Shown: positions 8,699 to 16,964 of the stretch, one piece after another
How positions within the stretch are numbered: the first letter of the stretch is position 1
How the letters are laid out: each line of letters opens with the position of its first letter
Assembly: GCA_000299115.1 (NCBI GenBank)
Contig: CP003801.1
Location: 1,302,001 to 1,366,000, forward strand
Direction of reading: 5' to 3'
From: an alpha proteobacterium HIMB59
Lineage (GTDB): Bacteria; Pseudomonadota; Alphaproteobacteria; HIMB59
Length of the DNA stretch: 64,000 bases
Notes under the pieces: generated by a model
The model's input: the letters and a program-made list of their open reading frames with translations, nothing else
The model's database searches: none
What the model was told of the DNA's origin: nothing
Translations under genes and position numbers: made by a program

Positions 8699-10464
8699 AT
8701 TTTCTTAATATTTAATTCTTTTAATTGCTTGTCATCTATTTGAACTGGGGCGTTCATCATCAAATCTTGTGCTCTTTGGTTAAATGGAAAAGCAATAACT
8801 TCCCTAATATTTTCATTATCACTAAGTAGCATAATAATACGATCTAAGCCGGGAGCACAGCCACCATGCGGAGGGACTCCATAATGAAATGCCTCAAACA
8901 AAGCACTAAATTTAGATTTTATTGTTTCTTCATTATAACCAGCGATTTCAAATGCTTTCTTCATAATGTCGGGTCGATGATTTCGAATGGCGCCAGAAGA
9001 AAGTTCAATTCCATTACAAACAATATCATATTGATAAGCTAAAACATTTAATGGGTCTGAGTTATTTAGTGTTTCCATTCCTCCTTGAGGCATAGAAAAG
9101 GGATTATGACTAAAATCGATTTTACCAGTAACTGGATCCTGTTCGTACATAGGGTAATCAACAATCCAACAAAATTCGTATTTATTTTCATCAATAAGAC
9201 CTAACTCTTGGCCAGCTTTCGATATAACCTTTGATCCAAAATCATAGGAATCATGAGGCGTATCACAAATAAATAGCAATCCATCAGATTTATTAAAATT
9301 ATTTTTATCAATCATTTCCTGAAGTTTCTCAGGATTAAAATTTTTAGCTAATGGTCCCTTGGCTTCATTATTTTCAAAATTGATGTAACCTAATCCTTTT
9401 TTACCCTGATCAATCGCCCACTTATTTAAGTTATCATAAAAACTTCTTGGTTTACCTTGAGATTGAGAAGCTTCAATGCAATTAACAATCGCGCCTTTTT
9501 CAATTAATTTTTCAAAAATTTGAAGGCCCGATCCTTTAAAAAACTCTGTCACATTTATTAATCGAAGGGGATTTCTCAAATCAGGTTTATCGCATCCAAA
9601 TTGCTCCATACTTTCTTTAAAAGTAAAACTTGGGAAAGGAAGCTTATTAACTGATTTTTGTTTTCCTTTAAATTTACTAAAGATTTCAAATAATAATCGG
9701 CTAATGATATCTAAAACATCTTCTTGAGTAGCAAAACTCATTTCCATATCTATTTGATAAAACTCACCAGGTGATCGATCTGCCCTACTATCCTCATCTC
9801 TGAAACAAGGGGCTATTTGAAAATATTTATCAATACCGGAAGCTATATATAATTGTTTGAACTGTTGAGGGGCTTGAGGCAGGGCATAAAAAGAACCTTT
9901 ATGTATTCGAGAAGGAACTAAATAATCTCTGGCACCCTCTGGTGAAGGTGCAGTTAAAATAGGAGTTGCTAGTTCCATAAAACCCTCACCATTCATAAAA
10001 TCCCTAACAAAATTTATAACTGAGTGTCTAAGCTTAATGTTTTTTTGCATTTTTTCTCGACGAAGATCTAAATATCGATACTTTAATCTAATTTCTTCTC
10101 CATAATCATTCTCTGAATTTACTTCAAGAGGTAAGGAATTTACACAATGACTAAGATGCTCAAAAGATTTAATCTGTAGCTCGACTTCTCCAGACTCTAA
10201 ATTTGGATTTATAGTTTCAGGGGTTCGTTCTGTAATTTCACCAGATATTTGAATAACATCTTCATTTTTAATTTTGGATAAATTTTCAAAAATGGCTGAA
10301 GAATTGTCTACAACACATTGTAATAATGAAGTTGAATCTCTAAGATCTATGAATAATAAATTACCATGATCTCTGGATCGATTTACCCAGCCAGAAACAG
10401 TAATGGTTTTTCCTATTGAACTTTTATTAATATCTTTAAGATAAAGGTCTCTGTATTTGTTCAT
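8695..10464 (-). CDS. aspS: Aspartyl-tRNA synthetase, probably non-discriminating (Asp/Asn)
   Basis: Bacterial-type class IIb synthetase of 589 residues with an N-terminal OB fold (GWVNRSRDHG, about 25-34), motif 2 (FRDEDSRADRSPGEFYQ), the bacterial GAD insertion and motif 3 (GGCAPGLDRI). His33, in the position where discriminating enzymes carry Leu, is the residue associated with non-discriminating AspRS. Together with gatCAB in this window this predicts Asp-tRNA(Asn) formation followed by amidation. That specificity is an inference from one anticodon-binding residue. The start overlaps the end of hda by 29 bp and the stop overlaps topA by 4 bp. Confidence 0.96.
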   Translation of the reverse strand: MNKYRDLYLKDINKSSIGKTITVSGWVNRSRDHGNLLFIDLRDSTSLLQCVVDNSSAIFENLSKIKNEDVIQISGEITERTPETINPNLESGEVELQIKSFEHLSHCVNSLPLEVNSENDYGEEIRLKYRYLDLRREKMQKNIKLRHSVINFVRDFMNGEGFMELATPILTAPSPEGARDYLVPSRIHKGSFYALPQAPQQFKQLYIASGIDKYFQIAPCFRDEDSRADRSPGEFYQIDMEMSFATQEDVLDIISRLLFEIFSKFKGKQKSVNKLPFPSFTFKESMEQFGCDKPDLRNPLRLINVTEFFKGSGLQIFEKLIEKGAIVNCIEASQSQGKPRSFYDNLNKWAIDQGKKGLGYINFENNEAKGPLAKNFNPEKLQEMIDKNNFNKSDGLLFICDTPHDSYDFGSKVISKAGQELGLIDENKYEFCWIVDYPMYEQDPVTGKIDFSHNPFSMPQGGMETLNNSDPLNVLAYQYDIVCNGIELSSGAIRNHRPDIMKKAFEIAGYNEETIKSKFSALFEAFHYGVPPHGGCAPGLDRIIMLLSDNENIREVIAFPFNQRAQDLMMNAPVQIDDKQLKELNIKKI

Positions 10465-11074
10465 AATATTCGCTAATTAGAGACAAATTAATATTATGGT
10501 TATTCTCATAAAGCAAATGGTTAATTGCTTCTGCAGCTTGGAATGCATCCACATAAGTTCTTTCAATAAAATTCATTATGTGATGAATAATTTTAGGTTG
10601 GACTGAAATTGATTTATTTTTTAAAAATTTCTCAATTAACTGGAATAATAACTGATCTTGGGGAGGATTTATTGAGATCAGTGTAAATAATTTAAGTCTT
10701 GATAAAATATCAGGTATAACTTCTAAATTACTTAAATCATTTTCAAAGCTGTGACTTGAAAATATAGTTAAACTTAAATTATTAGATACAAAATATTGTA
10801 AAAAATGAAAAAAATTTTCAGACATTAAAGGAAGACTATTGAGATCTAAATAAACGCCTGTATCGAATTCTAATTTTAGGGGAATATCATAAATTATTTT
10901 TTTATTATTAATCCTAGAGAATTTTTTTGCTAATAAGGACTTACCAGATTTTTTGGGTCCATCAATTAATACATACTTTTGATTTTCTTGTAAGATTTTT
11001 GTAGCTAGTTCATTTTCACTTGACTCGATGATCTGATCATCATTTGAACTTTCAAAGGATAAAAAAGTTTGCAC
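10436..11074 (-). CDS. hda: DnaA-related regulator of replication initiation (Hda/HdaA-like)
   Basis: Small DnaA-domain-III-like ATPase. Members of this family join the sliding clamp and promote ATP hydrolysis by DnaA. The N-terminus QTFLSF at residues 2-7 fits the clamp-binding pattern QxxLxF, and the P-loop GPKKSGKS is at 39-46. The C-terminal helical part has the YVDAFQAAEAINHLL type helix. No DNA-binding domain IV is present, as expected. The start is GTG at 11074, sharing a base with the upstream stop (TAGTG). It overlaps aspS by 29 bp, so the two are probably translated together. Confidence 0.85.
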   Translation of the reverse strand: MQTFLSFESSNDDQIIESSENELATKILQENQKYVLIDGPKKSGKSLLAKKFSRINNKKIIYDIPLKLEFDTGVYLDLNSLPLMSENFFHFLQYFVSNNLSLTIFSSHSFENDLSNLEVIPDILSRLKLFTLISINPPQDQLLFQLIEKFLKNKSISVQPKIIHHIMNFIERTYVDAFQAAEAINHLLYENNHNINLSLISEYYEQIQRPLS

Positions 11075-11706
11075 TAGAAAAAATTAATTAAAAAATGAAA
11101 TTGTTTTTCATTATACAAACCTTCAATTTCAATCTCTAATTTTCCACTGTTATAAGAAATAATTTTAGGAGAATAGCCTAAATAGTTTTTAGTTGAGATG
11201 TACTTATCAGGAGCTATAAGAGTTTTAAAAATTTTATTTTTTAAAAATAGAAGGTTATACCAAACATCTCTTAAATTTTTTGAAGAGTCATATTCTCCAA
11301 GCCTGTATGATAATTGTTTATAATATAAATAAAGATATTTTTTTTTATTGATAATCTTTTGTTTAAATTGAGGACATTCATTAATATTACTGTTTAATGA
11401 GAAAAAATTTTTATTAAGAGAACAATTTAATAAGATCAAATTAAAATTGAAATTTTTTCTATATAATTCTTCAGATAAATTTTGAAGATCAAGCTCAAAA
11501 GAGACGCTCTCTGAACTAAAATTAATATTATAAATATTTTTATCGATGAGTTCTCGAATATCTTCTTTGGATACTGAAGAGCTTATAGAATTCAAGATAT
11601 CCTCATAATTCATAAGAGAATTATCTTTTTGAATAGAAATTTCTTGGTAAGCTGATAAATTCTTTGAAATTAAGCTAACAAAAATAAATAAAATTAATAT
11701 TTTCAT
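11074..11706 (-). CDS. Hypothetical secreted protein
   Basis: I do not recognise the sequence. It begins with a hydrophobic signal-peptide-like segment (about residues 1-19, ending near LSA), followed by a 190-residue largely hydrophilic Lys/Asn-rich domain with two cysteines. In several alphaproteobacterial genomes a secreted DUF2066-type protein sits between purM and the hda gene, so this may be a diverged version, judging from position only. Its ATG at 11706 shares one base with the TTG start of purM on the other strand. The TAG stop overlaps the hda GTG. Confidence 0.7.
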   Translation of the reverse strand: MKILILFIFVSLISKNLSAYQEISIQKDNSLMNYEDILNSISSSVSKEDIRELIDKNIYNINFSSESVSFELDLQNLSEELYRKNFNFNLILLNCSLNKNFFSLNSNINECPQFKQKIINKKKYLYLYYKQLSYRLGEYDSSKNLRDVWYNLLFLKNKIFKTLIAPDKYISTKNYLGYSPKIISYNSGKLEIEIEGLYNEKQFHFLINFF

Positions 11707-12656
11707 TGAGCAAACTATACAAAAATTCTGGAGTTGATGTAGTAAAAACTGATCAACTTATAGTTCAGGCTTTGAAATTTATTAAATCATCTCACAATAA
11801 AAATGTTCTGGGTAATAAACTTGGATTTAGTGCAGAATATAAAATTAATAAGGATATTACATTATGTTCAGCTACTGATGGTGTTGGAACAAAAGCTATT
11901 TTAGCAGCAGAACTTGGGTTATATGAAGGTATAGGACAGGATTTGGTTGGAATGTGCTCAAATGATCTACTCTGCAATAAGGCTAAACCTTTGTTTTTTT
12001 TAGACTATTTTGCTTGTAGTTCAGTTATCCCAAAACAATATACAGAAATATTAAAAAGTATTACACGGGCTTGTAAAAAAATTCAATGCGCTCTTATTGG
12101 GGGCGAAACAGCAGAAATGCCATCTTTGTATCAAAAAAATCATTTTGATATGGCTGGTTTTCTAGTTGGATTAAAACTCAAGCAAAAAAGATTAAGAGTG
12201 AAAAAGAATGATCTTATCATAGGAGTAAAATCTAATGGCTTTCATTCTAATGGTTACTCTCTAATTAGAAAAATTATTAAAGATAATAAAATTAATTTAA
12301 AAAAGACCAAAATTGGAAAAAAAAAATTATCTGATGTTTTAATGCAACCCACAAGACTTTACCATGAATTACTCAATGAAAGTGATTTAAAAAAAATTAA
12401 AGCATTATCTCATATCACTGGCGGTGGGGTAATTTCAAATTTTAAAAGAAGCCTTCCAAAAAATTCAAAATTTGAAATTAATTTACCAAGCTTGCCTCAA
12501 GAATATAAATTTATTTTTGACAATATTAAGATTACTGAAAAAGAACTAATGGAAGTATTTAATTGTGGAATAGGATTAGTCTTTGTTATTGATAAAACTT
12601 ATTATAGACATTTTATTAATAAAAAGGATTTTAGCTTGATTGGTGAAATTAATTAA
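11706..12656 (+). CDS. purM: Phosphoribosylformylglycinamidine cyclo-ligase (AIR synthetase)
   Basis: Closes the imidazole ring in de novo purine synthesis, using ATP. The N-terminus YKNSGVDV, the ATDGVGTKAILA motif and GGETAEMP are clear family signatures, as is HITGGGV in the second domain. At 316 residues it is about 30 shorter than typical PurM, mostly by trimming at the C-terminus. The best start is TTG at 11706, because no other start precedes the conserved YKNSG motif. The gene overlaps purN by 17 bp. Confidence 0.95.
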   Translation: MSKLYKNSGVDVVKTDQLIVQALKFIKSSHNKNVLGNKLGFSAEYKINKDITLCSATDGVGTKAILAAELGLYEGIGQDLVGMCSNDLLCNKAKPLFFLDYFACSSVIPKQYTEILKSITRACKKIQCALIGGETAEMPSLYQKNHFDMAGFLVGLKLKQKRLRVKKNDLIIGVKSNGFHSNGYSLIRKIIKDNKINLKKTKIGKKKLSDVLMQPTRLYHELLNESDLKKIKALSHITGGGVISNFKRSLPKNSKFEINLPSLPQEYKFIFDNIKITEKELMEVFNCGIGLVFVIDKTYYRHFINKKDFSLIGEIN

Positions 12657-13182
12657 AAAGAAAAATGTTACATTTTTGCTTTCAGGTGGTGGGAGCAATC
12701 TACATAGAATACTGAAAAAAAATCTTACTTCTAAAAAGTTTAATACAATTTCGATTATAAGTAACAATCAATTATCAAAACAAATTAAAGAATTAATAAA
12801 ATCGAATGAATTAGAAATTAAAATTTATGAAAAAGTATCTAATTTGAAACCTAAATTGATGGGCGATTGTGATTTAGTATTTTCTGTTGGGTATTTAAAA
12901 AAAATAAATTCTGAAATTATTGAAAGTTATGAAATTATCAATTTACATCCCTCTTTGCTTCCAAAATATAAAGGTTTAATGACTCATAAAAGGATGTTGA
13001 TCAATAAAGAAGCTAAATATGGATACTCAATTCATAAGGTTACTAAATATTTAGATGATGGAAAGATTTTAAGTCAAAATAAAAAAGATATTTCTACTAT
13101 TAATGAAGCCAGATTAAGTTCAAATCACAAACGATTAGAACATCAAAGAGTATATAGAGATTTAGTAAATTTATTAAACTAA
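12640..13182 (+). CDS. purN: Phosphoribosylglycinamide formyltransferase
   Basis: Transfers formyl from 10-formyl-tetrahydrofolate to GAR. Catalytic residues are in place: Asn101 and His103 in NLHPSLLP and the Asp139/140 pair before GKIL. The phosphate loop reads SGGGSN rather than the common SGRGSN. Start is TTG at 12640 or the adjacent GTG at 12643; both lie inside purM, implying coupling. Its 3' end overlaps the convergent ndk by 9 bp. Confidence 0.93.
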   Translation: MVKLIKKKNVTFLLSGGGSNLHRILKKNLTSKKFNTISIISNNQLSKQIKELIKSNELEIKIYEKVSNLKPKLMGDCDLVFSVGYLKKINSEIIESYEIINLHPSLLPKYKGLMTHKRMLINKEAKYGYSIHKVTKYLDDGKILSQNKKDISTINEARLSSNHKRLEHQRVYRDLVNLLN

Positions 13183-13587
13183 CTCAGAGCCAGCAAAAAA
13201 GAATTCAATTTCTATTTTTGCATTATCATCAGAGTCACTACCATGTACAGAGTTGGCTTCAATAGACTCTGCATATAATTTTCTTATAGTTCCTTCTTCG
13301 GCATCAGCTGGATTGGTTGCTCCCATGATTTTGCGGTAAGTTGATACAGCATCGCTACCCTCGAGTACTTGCACTTGAACAGGTCCAGACGTCATATACT
13401 CAACAAGACTGTTAAAAAAAGGTCTTTCTTTATGAACAGAATAAAAAATTTCAGCTTGCTGCTTGGTTAAATACATTTTCTTAGATGAAACTATTTTTAA
13501 ACCAGCATTTTCGATAATCTGGTTGATATGACCTATTAAATTTCTTTTTACTGCATCTGGTTTAATTATTGAGAAAGTTCTATTCAT
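13174..13587 (-). CDS. ndk: Nucleoside diphosphate kinase
   Basis: Equilibrates nucleoside di- and triphosphates through a phosphohistidine. The protein starts with [17 protein letters not shown], and the active His115 is in the NSVHGSDS motif. The length of 137 residues is standard. It lies 14 bp downstream of pepA on the same strand. In many relatives holC stands between these genes; it is absent here. Confidence 0.97.
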   Translation of the reverse strand: MNRTFSIIKPDAVKRNLIGHINQIIENAGLKIVSSKKMYLTKQQAEIFYSVHKERPFFNSLVEYMTSGPVQVQVLEGSDAVSTYRKIMGATNPADAEEGTIRKLYAESIEANSVHGSDSDDNAKIEIEFFFAGSELV

Positions 13588-13601
13588 TTTTCTAAAAGCT
13601 C

Positions 13602-14981
13602 CTAATTTTTGAAATATTTATCTATAAAATCTGCAATTAAAGTCAACCCAAAACCTGTAGCACCTTTGCTATTAAGAATATCTCCACTATTTTTCCATGT
13701 GGTTCCCGCAATGTCTAAATGAGCCCATTTAGTCTTGGGGGGTACAAATCTTTGAAGAAACTGAGCTGCTGTAACAGAGCCTCCATAACGACCTGCACCT
13801 ATATTTTTTAAATCTACAAAAGGAGAATTTAATTCCTTATCAAAATCATCGTGTAAAGGCATTCTCCAAACCTTCTCATTAGTTTCAATTCCAGACTTAT
13901 AAAGTGCATCTGATAATTCATCATCATTGCTGAACATACCCGCATAATGTTGTCCAAGTGCTACCATTATGGCTCCAGTTAGAGTAGCAAAATCAATGAC
14001 TATTTTTGGTTTATATACTTCACATCCATAAGTAATTATATCTGCTAAAACTAATCTACCTTCAGCATCTGTATTCAATACTTCGACATTGATGCCTTTG
14101 TAAGATTTTATTATATCTCCAGGTTTGTAAGCTGTACCACTTGGCATATTTTCAACTAAACCCACTATTCCGGCATATGAAAAGTTAGTTTTAATTTCAC
14201 TCAAATATTTAATAATAGCTGCAGTAACTGCCGCGCCACCCATATCCCATTTCATTTCTTCCATTCCTGCACTTGGCTTAATTGATATACCGCCACTATC
14301 AAAGCAAACACCCTTACCGACAAAAAGAATATCAACATTTTTTGAATTATTTTTTTTAGAAAATTCCATTACTCTTGGTTCTCTTTCACTACCTTGACTA
14401 ACTGCAAGTAAGCAATTCAAACCAATTTTTTTTATCTTTTTTTGATCTAGTATTTTAATATTTACTTTAGAATTATTAATTTGCTTTTTAGTTCTTTTTA
14501 CAAATGAGTCTGGGTAGATTATGTTACTTGGTTCAGAAACTAGCTCTTTAAGAAAATTAATAGATTTTAATTTTTCATTATTATTTTTATTTAGCTTATA
14601 AGAAGTTTTAAATTTTTCTTTTAAAGAATTTTTTTTGTAAATAGAATATATGTAGTCTTTTTGTTTAAAGCCAATAACGATATTATCAAGTAGGTTTTGA
14701 TCTTCACAATAAATATCAACTTGTGATGCTTCAAATTTAACTGAGCAATCATACATAAAAGATCCCATAACATTTTTATGGAATTGACTAAGAGATTTAA
14801 TTGATGCATGTATGGCTATGTCAATTTGTGAATTATTCAATGAAATTAGATAATTAAAAATTGAATCTTTGTTATAAGAAAATGAGTTAAATTTCTTTTT
14901 ATTTGTAATCGATTTTAGTATTTTAAAACTAATTTTAATGTTTTGATTAGCTGATTTTATTAAGTTAAATTGAGCTTTCAT
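13602..14981 (-). CDS. pepA: Leucyl aminopeptidase, M17 family (PepA)
   Basis: Cytosolic dimetal aminopeptidase. The C-terminal catalytic domain carries [25 protein letters not shown] and [12 protein letters not shown], which hold the metal ligands and catalytic Lys. The N-terminal domain (about residues 1-140) is Lys/Asn-rich and poorly conserved, as is usual. Length 459 is slightly short of the 480-500 typical. Its ATG overlaps the divergent lptF ATG in a CATG palindrome, so both promoters must lie inside opposing genes. Confidence 0.95.
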   Translation of the reverse strand: MKAQFNLIKSANQNIKISFKILKSITNKKKFNSFSYNKDSIFNYLISLNNSQIDIAIHASIKSLSQFHKNVMGSFMYDCSVKFEASQVDIYCEDQNLLDNIVIGFKQKDYIYSIYKKNSLKEKFKTSYKLNKNNNEKLKSINFLKELVSEPSNIIYPDSFVKRTKKQINNSKVNIKILDQKKIKKIGLNCLLAVSQGSEREPRVMEFSKKNNSKNVDILFVGKGVCFDSGGISIKPSAGMEEMKWDMGGAAVTAAIIKYLSEIKTNFSYAGIVGLVENMPSGTAYKPGDIIKSYKGINVEVLNTDAEGRLVLADIITYGCEVYKPKIVIDFATLTGAIMVALGQHYAGMFSNDDELSDALYKSGIETNEKVWRMPLHDDFDKELNSPFVDLKNIGAGRYGGSVTAAQFLQRFVPPKTKWAHLDIAGTTWKNSGDILNSKGATGFGLTLIADFIDKYFKN

Positions 14982-16011
14982 GATTGGAAGAGCCAGATCT
15001 TACATAATTTATAATTATTTTAAATATATTTTAATAATTTTACTTATATTCATTGGTTTAATTTGGCTTTCACAAATAATCAGAATACTTGAATTTCAAT
15101 ATTCTATTTCCAACCAAATTATAGAAATAGCTAGTACAACATTATTAGCGTTACCAAGTTTCATAAATCCCTTAGTACCGTTTTTGATACTTATTGGAAG
15201 TTTTATGCTAAACTCAAAAATTAATAATAGTAATGAAATAATTATTTTTAAGCAGTATTTATCTGCAAAAGCCTTTAAAGTGCTTTTTCAATTTTTAATT
15301 TTTTTTACATTTATTTTTTTCATAATAAATAATGAAATTATATCAAATAAATTTTATGAGAAATATAAAATCAAAGAATTAGAAATTAGAAATAATTTAA
15401 AGTTAGGATCACCAATACAAAATGAATTTCATATTGATGAAATTTTAAGTATTTTTTTTGAAAAAAAAAAAGATAACACATTCTATGATATTGAAGCTAT
15501 CATCTATGATCAAAATCAATTCATAATCTCCGACTCAGTCATAATAGAACTATCAAAATCAAATTTTAATTTAGTCTTTTTTAATGGAGAAAGGCTTATT
15601 TTAAATGAAATTGAAAAAAGCAAAACAGTATTTGATAAGTTTACTTATACTCTTGAAAGTAAAAAATATGAAGAACTGCTAATGGACAAAGATCACTATA
15701 ATACACTTGAATTAATATTACATCCTCAAAAAGATTATAGAAATCATGGGTATAATAAGATTTTAAATTACTTCATTTTATTGTTAGTGAGTTTAATTTC
15801 ATTAAAAATAATTTTCTTATATCGAAATAAAAAAAATAATTTTTTAGATTTCTCTTTTATTTTTATTTTAATTTTGATAGTGCAAATTTTAAACTCTTAT
15901 TTTATCTATCTTTTGAATAATTCAAGTTCATTTAGTGTGATACATTATTTCTCAGTTAATTTAATTATTTTAACTTCAACAATTCTTATATCGAATAAAA
16001 TTTTAAAATGA
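14980..16011 (+). CDS. lptF: LPS export permease LptF
   Basis: One of two permeases of the LptB2FG transporter that extracts LPS from the inner membrane. The profile fits LptF/G: membrane segments near 12-33, 50-80 and 95-118, a periplasmic beta-jellyroll region (about 130-255), and three C-terminal segments from 262. The N-terminal GRARSYIIYNYFKY is comparable with the conserved first helix. Start ATG at 14980 shares two bases with the pepA ATG. The stop forms an ATGA overlap with lptG. Confidence 0.9.
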   Translation: MIGRARSYIIYNYFKYILIILLIFIGLIWLSQIIRILEFQYSISNQIIEIASTTLLALPSFINPLVPFLILIGSFMLNSKINNSNEIIIFKQYLSAKAFKVLFQFLIFFTFIFFIINNEIISNKFYEKYKIKELEIRNNLKLGSPIQNEFHIDEILSIFFEKKKDNTFYDIEAIIYDQNQFIISDSVIIELSKSNFNLVFFNGERLILNEIEKSKTVFDKFTYTLESKKYEELLMDKDHYNTLELILHPQKDYRNHGYNKILNYFILLLVSLISLKIIFLYRNKKNNFLDFSFIFILILIVQILNSYFIYLLNNSSSFSVIHYFSVNLIILTSTILISNKILK

Positions 16012-16964
16012 TTTTATCAATTTACCTAGCAAGAAAATTTTTTAAATCACTATTCATATGTGTAGGAATGAGCCTATCTATTTTTTTTATATTTTCCTTA
16101 ATTGGAAATTTAGGTGAAAATTTTTCATTTAAATCAATCATCTATATAAGCACATTAAATTCTCTACAAATATTTACTTATATTCCAAGTCATTTATTTA
16201 TTCTAACTTTATGTCTATTTGTTATGCATCTGAAATCAAAGAACGAATTGATTATTATAAAGGAGTATGTAGCAATAAGAAAATTATTTTTATTGATTAT
16301 GCCAATTCTTACTTTGTTTATATTCATTGAAATCGAAAAAGAAAATTATTCAATAAATATTGAAGAAAAGAAATTAGATTTATTAAGTTCTAAAAAAAAT
16401 TTTGATACAAAGATTTTGATTTCATCAAATGGAGATAAAAAAAATTATTTTATCTTAAGAGGTTATGATGAAGATAAAAAAATTATTAATCAGTTTTTAA
16501 GCTTCGAATCTCAAAACCAAAAAATTAATAAGGGCGAAATAAGTAATAATTTAAATTTATTTGAAGAGGATCTTATTAGCATGAAATCTATCATTTATGA
16601 GAATGATGATTTTCGAAATGAAGATACTGAAAAAAAATTATTTAAAAATTTTTTAAATTATTTTCCAGCTAATACTGGTAAGATCATTAAAAATAATGAA
16701 AGTAATATAAATTCGGATTATAATTTTGTTCAATTAATACTCTTTAATATTTTATTTTATTTTTGTGTATCAATGATTTTTTTTAGTAAGAAAATAATGA
16801 ACAGAGACATGAATTCAATAAAAGTATTTTTATTAGTACTATCAATATTTTTATATTTTTTACTCATACCTAAAGTTATGCTTAATAATTTTCAATATAT
16901 ATTCCAATTTTTTTCCATTCTAATTTTTATACTAATTTTTTTTAAAATAAAAAATTATGAATAA
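16008..16964 (+). CDS. lptG: LPS export permease LptG
   Basis: Partner permease of LptF. It has the same layout in 318 residues: three N-terminal membrane segments up to about residue 110, a periplasmic domain rich in Lys/Asn/Glu, and three C-terminal segments. Sequence identity is low, so the name rests on topology and on position between lptF and lptD, the usual alphaproteobacterial order. It overlaps lptF by 4 bp and lptD by 8 bp. The shortened periplasmic domain (most LptG are about 360 residues) is notable. Confidence 0.85.
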   Translation: MILSIYLARKFFKSLFICVGMSLSIFFIFSLIGNLGENFSFKSIIYISTLNSLQIFTYIPSHLFILTLCLFVMHLKSKNELIIIKEYVAIRKLFLLIMPILTLFIFIEIEKENYSINIEEKKLDLLSSKKNFDTKILISSNGDKKNYFILRGYDEDKKIINQFLSFESQNQKINKGEISNNLNLFEEDLISMKSIIYENDDFRNEDTEKKLFKNFLNYFPANTGKIIKNNESNINSDYNFVQLILFNILFYFCVSMIFFSKKIMNRDMNSIKVFLLVLSIFLYFLLIPKVMLNNFQYIFQFFSILIFILIFFKIKNYE

